Source: Helianthus annuus
Taxonomy: Eukaryota > Streptophyta > Magnoliopsida > Asterales > Asteraceae
Direction of reading: 5' to 3'
NCBI RefSeq assembly: GCF_002127325.2
Contig: NC_035436.2
Location: forward strand, 25,183,506-25,247,505
DNA length: 64,000 bases
The stretch's first letter is position 1. Each line of letters begins with the position of its first letter. A program made the translations under genes and the position numbers. This document shows, in pieces, positions 58,431 to 64,000 of the stretch. The notes beneath the pieces are model-generated. The model did no database searches, was not told the DNA's origin, and was given only the letters and a program-made list of their open reading frames with translations.

Positions 58431-58552
58431 TGTAACACCCCAAAAATGTTTATTTCACTTAGGATAAAATGTAGAAGTAAATGGGATAGTGTTTAAAATT
58501 AATAAGTAAATGAAATCAAGGGGGGCCAAAGTCGTTAACGCCAAAAAGCTAG
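58431..58552 (+). repeat. Truncated start of a related LTR
   Basis: TGTAACACCCCAAAAATG followed by 104 bp resembles the first 120 bp of the LTR starting at 58553 (shared blocks TTCAAAATTAA / TTTAAAATTAA and TCAAGGGGG). The simplest reading is that element 3 inserted 122 bp inside an older LTR of its family, with GCTAG (58548-58552) as the 5-bp target. Confidence 0.6.
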
Positions 58553-60219
58553 TGTAACATCCCAAAATGTGGTTTAACACTAAATAAATTAAGTCATGAT
58601 AGTTCAAAATTAAACATTTTACAAGTCTCAAGGGGGTAATGTGAAATATTTTAAGTTAGTAAGGATTAATTAAGGTTAAACCAAAAACAATCCCCTGTAC
58701 GTGTGCTGGGATCGATATAGGGCAGGGAAAAACAAGGGTTTTCCTTGTTCTTGCAAAAATTCACCAATTGACAAGGAGAAATCAAAGATTGATTACTGCA
58801 TGTTCTAAAGTTTCAGCCATCTAAGCATATCTAGTGGAGTGGTAAGTCGAATTTCTGAATTTGGTGAATTTTAGAGAAAGGGGTTTCGACCCGATCATAA
58901 ATTCGTGGTACGTTTTGTGTTAATTAGATGTTAGGGTTACTCCCTAGAATAGAAATCATGCTTGGTTCTAGTTTAATTGAAAGAAATCTTACAAAACTCA
59001 TCTTGTAAAATTATGTCATGAATATGAAGATTATAGGAACTATGAATATATGTAATTTGATATGTAATTCAGTTTGTAGTACCCGAATGCTAGATAAATT
59101 GATGTAGATTAAGGGAATTGTAAGAATTAGATTGAGCAGTGAAGACATATAGGATGAAATAGCAACTCATGCTTTAAATACTTGTACACTATGCTTTATA
59201 AATATAACGCACGCTAGGTGTTCGATGAAATGCTTGAAAGAGTAATTATGTGTATATTGGAACGTGATGGAATGAAAGTTGTGGTACTAAACGGATGAAT
59301 GAATATGTTGATTTAGGTGTGAAGGAAGAAGGTTCGAATTCTAAGAAATCGGAAGGATCACAAGACCGAGGGATGTTCCGTTGCATACGAAAGTTTACTT
59401 TTAATCGTTAATAATTGTATTGGACAACTTTTGTTATAATGTTTATACTATGTGGTAGCGATTATGGTGCTAGTAAACGAATAGCGAATCCTATGCGGAT
59501 TTGTTTATGTTAACGAAGAATTATGCTATGTTATGCTAGTCGACCGGTTCATGTAACTAAGTCGACTAAGGATGTGAGGCCATCCGAATAGAACGGGTGG
59601 TCGTGTAAGCAAAAATCGTGATGCATGAAGTTCAATCCGTCATACGGATAGAACGAGAGGCTTATGTTGAAAGCAACCAACCCGTTATTACCGGGTTGTA
59701 AAACGATACGCTTGAATCTCTTTATGAGAATATAAGCTTACCCATTTAAATGGGTAAATCGAATGCATGATGATAAGAATGAATTCAATCGAATGCGGCT
59801 AATAGGTGGTATTGTAAGCAAAATAAGTAATGAGACTAACTTTTTAAAATTGTTGTTGAATGTAGGTAAATCCTCGACCTAGGCGTATGGACGGCTTGGA
59901 ACGTGCACACTTGATCTACGCCCGCCTCACGCTTCTGTCACAAATTATTTTTGAAATGGGTTAAGCTTTTGGTCATATGTACTTTAAGTCTATGTAGTAT
60001 GTTGATACCTTATCGTTGGGTAAAAACTTAGTAGTTGTAGTCATGTTGTGTCCAGTGTAAGCTTTGTTCGTTTTGGGAATTGTCAAGAATGTTAAACATT
60101 GAAGTTGGTTGCATAAAACAGGTGGTTAATGCTTTTAAACGAATGGGTCATGCCGAAATTTCCAAAAAATTTTCCTATTTATTTTATGTGTCGAATTAAG
60201 TAGAATATGGGGCGTATCA
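58553..60219 (+). repeat. 5' LTR of element 3
   Basis: 1667 bp from TGTAACATCCCAAAATG to GGGGCGTATCA, followed by AGT and the primer binding site. The 3' LTR lies outside the window. Confidence 0.75.
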
Positions 60220-60222
60220 AGT

Positions 60223-60235
60223 TGGTATCAGAGCC
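60223..60235 (+). other. Primer binding site, initiator tRNA-Met (element 3)
   Basis: TGGTATCAGAGCC three bases after the LTR end. Confidence 0.92.
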
Positions 60236-60964
60236 TAGGTTTGAGGGATTCGAGCTAGAGTAACAACGAACTCAGACCAATGGCTCGCTCGAAAGTGTGC
60301 TCGTTCCAAGATCGCCGACGAGGTAAAAAAAATTTAAGTTTTGGTAAACGTAAGTATGCGTAGTAAGCTTATAATGTAGATATTGAAGATAAGTATTTTG
60401 TATGTAATGAGGGGATGTGAAATGGGAAGTTCCAGGAACTATATAGCTGAAAACGGCCCGAAAATGCGATAAAAAGGTGCTTAAACAAAGCTGCAGCAAA
60501 TCGACAACAGACAAGCCGTCGCCGACGCCGCTGTTGTGCGTCGCCGACGCCCCCAAAATGGCTGACGGCCTAAGTTCCTGCCTACGGTGTTTTTCACCCG
60601 ACGCCCATTTTTAGAAGCCGTCGCCGACGGACTTCCTTGCCGTCGCCGACGGCTAGTGTAAATCTAGTCCGCTGGTTTGCCTTGTTTTTCACATTTTAAG
60701 TTTCTGCATTATTCGAAAGCCTATTAAATTGTTGCGTGAAGTCCATATAAGGCCTCATAGATGTAGGTAACCACAAATAGTAATTTCGAGGAATGATCTC
60801 GGAGGAGACAAAGGGTAATGAGTTGAATAATGTAAACGAATGATGAAATCTTAAAAAGCGAGTAAAGTCTAAAATATGGGAATATGAATGAAGTAAAGTC
60901 GAACTTATGAAATATGATGTACTGAAAGCTTGTGTTAATGATGAATGAAAATGCTGTTTTATAG
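60236..60964 (+). other. Leader of element 3 with CGTCGCCGACG repeats
   Basis: Untranslated region between the primer binding site and gag. Four exact copies of the 11-bp palindrome CGTCGCCGACG lie at 60517, 60539, 60619 and 60641 in a locally GC-rich patch; the rest is AT-rich. Confidence 0.7.
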
Positions 60965-61558
60965 ATGGCTGATGCAAGAAACACTAATGAAGAAGATGAC
61001 ACGACCCGTCAAGAAGTGTTTCACAATAGGGTCGCGGAGGTAGCGGAAGAGGTTATGCAAGCTAATCTTCCACGATTAGCTCAAGAAGTAGAGAGTCGGG
61101 TGTTGGGAGTTGTGGATGCCATGATGACAAGTAAAATCGAAGAGTTGAAAGAATTAATTGAAGGGTCTAAAGGTAAAGGCAAAGAACAACGATGCACCTA
61201 TAAAGATTTCATGGCATGTAAGCCTACCACGTACGATGGTAAAATCGATCCAATAATGTGCCAAAGATGGATCTTAAGCATGGAGGCGGTGTTTAAACGA
61301 AGTCGGTGTGATAAGGAGGATCAAGTGATGTTCGCTACGGGGCAACTCACCTTTCAAGCGAAAGATTGGTGGGATGCTTATAGTAAAGAGATAGGTGAGG
61401 ACAAACTTCAGACAATGACTTGGCAAGAATTGAAGGAACCCTTCATGAAGTACCATTGCCCTCAGTCAGCCATCGATAAAATTCAAGAAGATTTCTTACG
61501 CCTCCGACAGAAAAACGAGACGATAATGAGATATCTAGTATTTTCTTGGATAAGATGA
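60965..61558 (+). pseudogene. gag: gag of element 3, first part, frameshifted
   Basis: Opens MADARNTNEEDDTTRQEVFH and contains the gag signature (CTYKDFMACKPTTYDG, CQRWILSMEAVF, FQAKDWWDAYSKE). The true frame is lost near 61525 by a one-base deletion. The ORF then runs nine unrelated codons to a stop, while gag continues in the overlapping frame from 61546. A sequencing error is an alternative. Confidence 0.85.
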
Positions 61559-63105
61559 AGTTTTGTACGGAGTTTGTGCAAACCGAAAGAATAAAGATCA
61601 ATCGCTTTTACGGCATACTGAAGGCAGAATTCAGGGAATTCATCACTCCCTCGAAATGTGAAACCCTTGATGAGCTTATTAATCTGGCGCGGGATAGAGA
61701 AATAGAAATCAAGAGGCAAGAAGAACGTGGTGAAAAGAGACCAAATGAAAAGAGTGGAAGTTCGACTCCGACTAAAAAGGGGAAGTATCAAGAGCAAGGA
61801 AGAAAGGATAAGTCGAAGAGTGGTATCACGCCTTGCAAGACTTGTGGAAAACTACATACGGGGGAATGCTTGTTAGGCAAAAAGGGATGCTATAAATGTG
61901 GTAAAGAAGGGCATTCGTCTTATCAATGTCCAACTAGCCCGAAGACTTGCTTCAATTGTTTCGAAAAGGGGCATATCAAATCTGAATGCCCAAAACTTCA
62001 GCAAGAGTCGAGAAAAGAGGATAAGAAGCAAGAAGGTTCTAGGGCCAAAGGGAGAATGTTCCAAATTACATCCGAAGAAGCCAAGTCTCACCCGAATGTG
62101 ATTTCAGGTATCTTTTTACTAAACTCCATACCAGTTTATGTTCTGTTCGATACTGGAGCTACTATGTCATTTATTTCGAATGAAATCATACAACATCTGT
62201 CCTTTAAGATCGAACGAATGCCAATGCCTCTAGAAGTAGAAATAGCCGATAGTAAGATCTATATGTTACACGAGGTGTGTAGAAACTGCAAATTCACTAT
62301 AGAAGATGAGGAATTTGACATCGACCTCATACCTATGGTTTTGGGGGAATTTAAAATGATTGTGGGGATGGATTGGTTGGCGCGACACCATGTGGAGATT
62401 GATTGTGAAAATAAGGTAATGCTCATCCAAGCTCCAAGTGGAAGACAATTGAGTATTCAAGGAGAGAGAAATGTAGAAACCAAGTTGTGCACCTTGGTCC
62501 AAGCTTTCAAATACGTACTTAACGGGAGTAGAGCATACCTAGCTTATGTAGTAGATGCCCGACAAACCCTCCCGAAGCTTGAAGACGTTGAGACCGTGAA
62601 TGAATTTCCGGATGTATTTCCGGAAGAATTGTCGGGACTCCCACCCGAGAGAGAAATAGAGTTTCGCATCGAAGTAAATCCGGGTGCGAAACCCGTTGCA
62701 AAGGCCCCCTACAGACTTGCTCCCACCGAGATGCGCGAATTAATGACACAACTACAAGATCTTCTAGATAAGGGTTTCATACGCCCGAGTGTGTCGCCTA
62801 GGGGAGCACCTGTCTTATTTGTTAAGAAGAAAGACGGGTCGATGCGCATGTGTATCGACTATAAAGAGCTAAATAAGCTGACCATAAAGAACCGCTACCC
62901 TTTACCTAGAATTGACGACCTTTTTGATCAATTACAAGGGGCGAGTTGGTTCTCTAAGATAGACCTGCGTTCGGGGTACCATCAAGTTAGAATACGGGAA
63001 GAAGATATTCCAAAGACTGCATTTAGAACCCATTATGGGCACTATGAATTTCTAGTCATGTCGTTTGGATTGACGCACGCGCCGTCGCGTTTATGGATCT
63101 TATGA
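61546..63105 (+). pseudogene. gag-pol: gag C-terminus, protease and RT N-terminus of element 3
   Basis: A 519-codon frame. It continues gag ([20 protein letters not shown]) and has two CCHC knuckles, [14 protein letters not shown] and [14 protein letters not shown]. The protease carries [12 protein letters not shown]. The RT start follows ([54 protein letters not shown]). The real frame is lost at about 63083 through a single-base deletion, after which RT continues in another frame. Confidence 0.88.
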
Positions 63106-64000
63106 ACCGGGTGTGCCGACCCATGTTAGGCAAATCGGTAATCGTGTTCATAGATGATATCTTAGTCTATTCGCGAAGCAAAGCCGAGCATGCAAAGCAT
63201 TTGCGTGAAGTACTCGAAATTCTCCGCAAGGAGAAACTTTACGCAAAATTTCCGAAATGCGCCTTCTGGCTCAGGGAGGTACAGTTTCTAGGCCACGTGA
63301 TCAATGCGGAAGGTGTTTTAGTAGATCCGTCAAAGATTGATGCCGTAATGAAATGGGTCCCCCCGAAGAGTCCGACTGAGATAAGAAGTTTTCTAGGCCT
63401 CGCGGGATACTACAGACGGTTCATACAGGATTTCTCGAAGATAGCTCTACCCTTAACCAGATTAACGAGAAGGAAAGAAAAGTTTGTATGGGGTAAGGAA
63501 CAGGAAGAGGCCTTTCGTATACTGAAGGAGAAATTGTCGAGTCCTCCGGTCCTGACGTTACCAGATGGGACTGAAGATCTGGTTGTTTATTCAGATGCTT
63601 CACAGCAAGGGTTAGGTTGTGTTTTGATGCAAAGGGGAAAGGTTATTGCATATGCTTCGCGGCAACTAAAGCCTCACGAGGTAAACTACCCAACACATGA
63701 TCTGGAATTGGCAGCGGTAGTGTTCGCCTTAAAAATTTGGAGACACTACCTATACGGTACGAAATGTACAATTTACTCGGATCATAAAAGCCTCAAGTAT
63801 TTCTTTGAACAGAAAGACTTGAATATGAGGCAGCGAAGATGGTTAGAACTGATTAAGGACTATGATTGTGACATCCTTTATCACCCGGGAAAAGCGAATG
63901 AGGTGGCTGATGCACTAAGCCGAAAAGGGACTCCACCTCCAATTCGTGTGAAGTCCATGAAAATGATAGTTACTCCACAATTACTTGAGATGATACGGGA
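63085..64000 (+). pseudogene. pol: RT C-terminus and RNase H of element 3, runs off the window
   Basis: From 63085 a frame starting in FMDLMNRVC is open to 64000 without a stop. It carries the RT catalytic [10 protein letters not shown], then [11 protein letters not shown] and [12 protein letters not shown]. The RNase H segments are [37 protein letters not shown] and [10 protein letters not shown]. It is in frame with the domain order of the preceding pol part but offset by one base. Integrase would follow outside the window. Confidence 0.88.

Larger units (their letters stand above)
58553..64000 (+). mobile_element. Ty3/gypsy chromovirus-type LTR element 3, partial
   Basis: Plus-strand element with 5' LTR, initiator tRNA-Met primer binding site, leader, gag, protease, RT and RNase H in the usual gypsy order. 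It continues past the window edge, so integrase, chromodomain and 3' LTR are not visible. Two single-base deletions (near 61525 and 63083) break the frame. It is a different lineage from elements 1 and 2, with two zinc knuckles and no shared LTR sequence beyond the termini. Confidence 0.9.

Overview
The window is plant nuclear DNA: AT-rich, intron-containing, and built mostly from transposable elements nested in one another. The transposon types (Tekay-like chromoviruses, hAT, Mutator-like, Stowaway and Tourist MITEs, a Helitron, tRNA-derived SINEs) are those of a flowering plant. A long SINE-like element in one intron resembles a type I associate with Asteraceae, so a composite is my best guess, from recall only. 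No prokaryotic gene structure is present.

Few host genes are visible. (1) A complete ten-exon gene on the minus strand (39853-46235) encodes a 383-residue, four-span membrane RING-H2 protein of the SIS3 E3-ligase type. Its exons sum to 1152 bp in frame, and its introns hold at least five TE insertions with clear target-site duplications (TSDs). (2) Two sequence-identical tRNA-Leu(UAG) genes (8742-8821 and 14133-14212, minus) lie in a diverged segmental duplication that also carries intron and exon debris of the RING gene. (3) A small methionine-rich ORF (21222-21461) has a TATA box at a sensible distance.

Layout. 1-5.3 kb: repeat relics and SINEs. 5.3-6.8 kb: a Helitron with a nested MITE. 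6.9-14.5 kb: MITE-dense tRNA-Leu duplication. 14.6-19.7 kb: a 5.1-kb Mutator-like element whose core is an array of about two dozen TTTACACATGTGTAAA palindromes. 19.7-22.8 kb: sparse sequence and the small ORF. 22.8-36.1 kb: a Mutator-like foldback element (10-bp TSD) split by a nearly pristine 11.4-kb chromovirus with one 1543-residue gag-pol-chromodomain ORF. 36.1-39.8 kb: MITEs and tandem repeats. 39.8-46.2 kb: the RING gene. 47.1-57.2 kb: a three-level nest, hAT MITE > hAT > gag-only LTR element related to the first chromovirus. 57.2-58.5 kb: a higher-order minisatellite and a truncated LTR. 58.5-64 kb: a third chromovirus on the plus strand, frameshifted twice and running off the window.

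The most unusual observations are these. The intact chromovirus is flanked by a ~546-bp host duplication instead of a 5-bp TSD, with a microhomology junction and a lost LTR terminal base. The CACATGTG palindrome array fills the core of the Mutator-like element. The gag-only element has a repeated non-coding module where pol should be. All TSDs and exon junctions were read by eye; no database search was possible.
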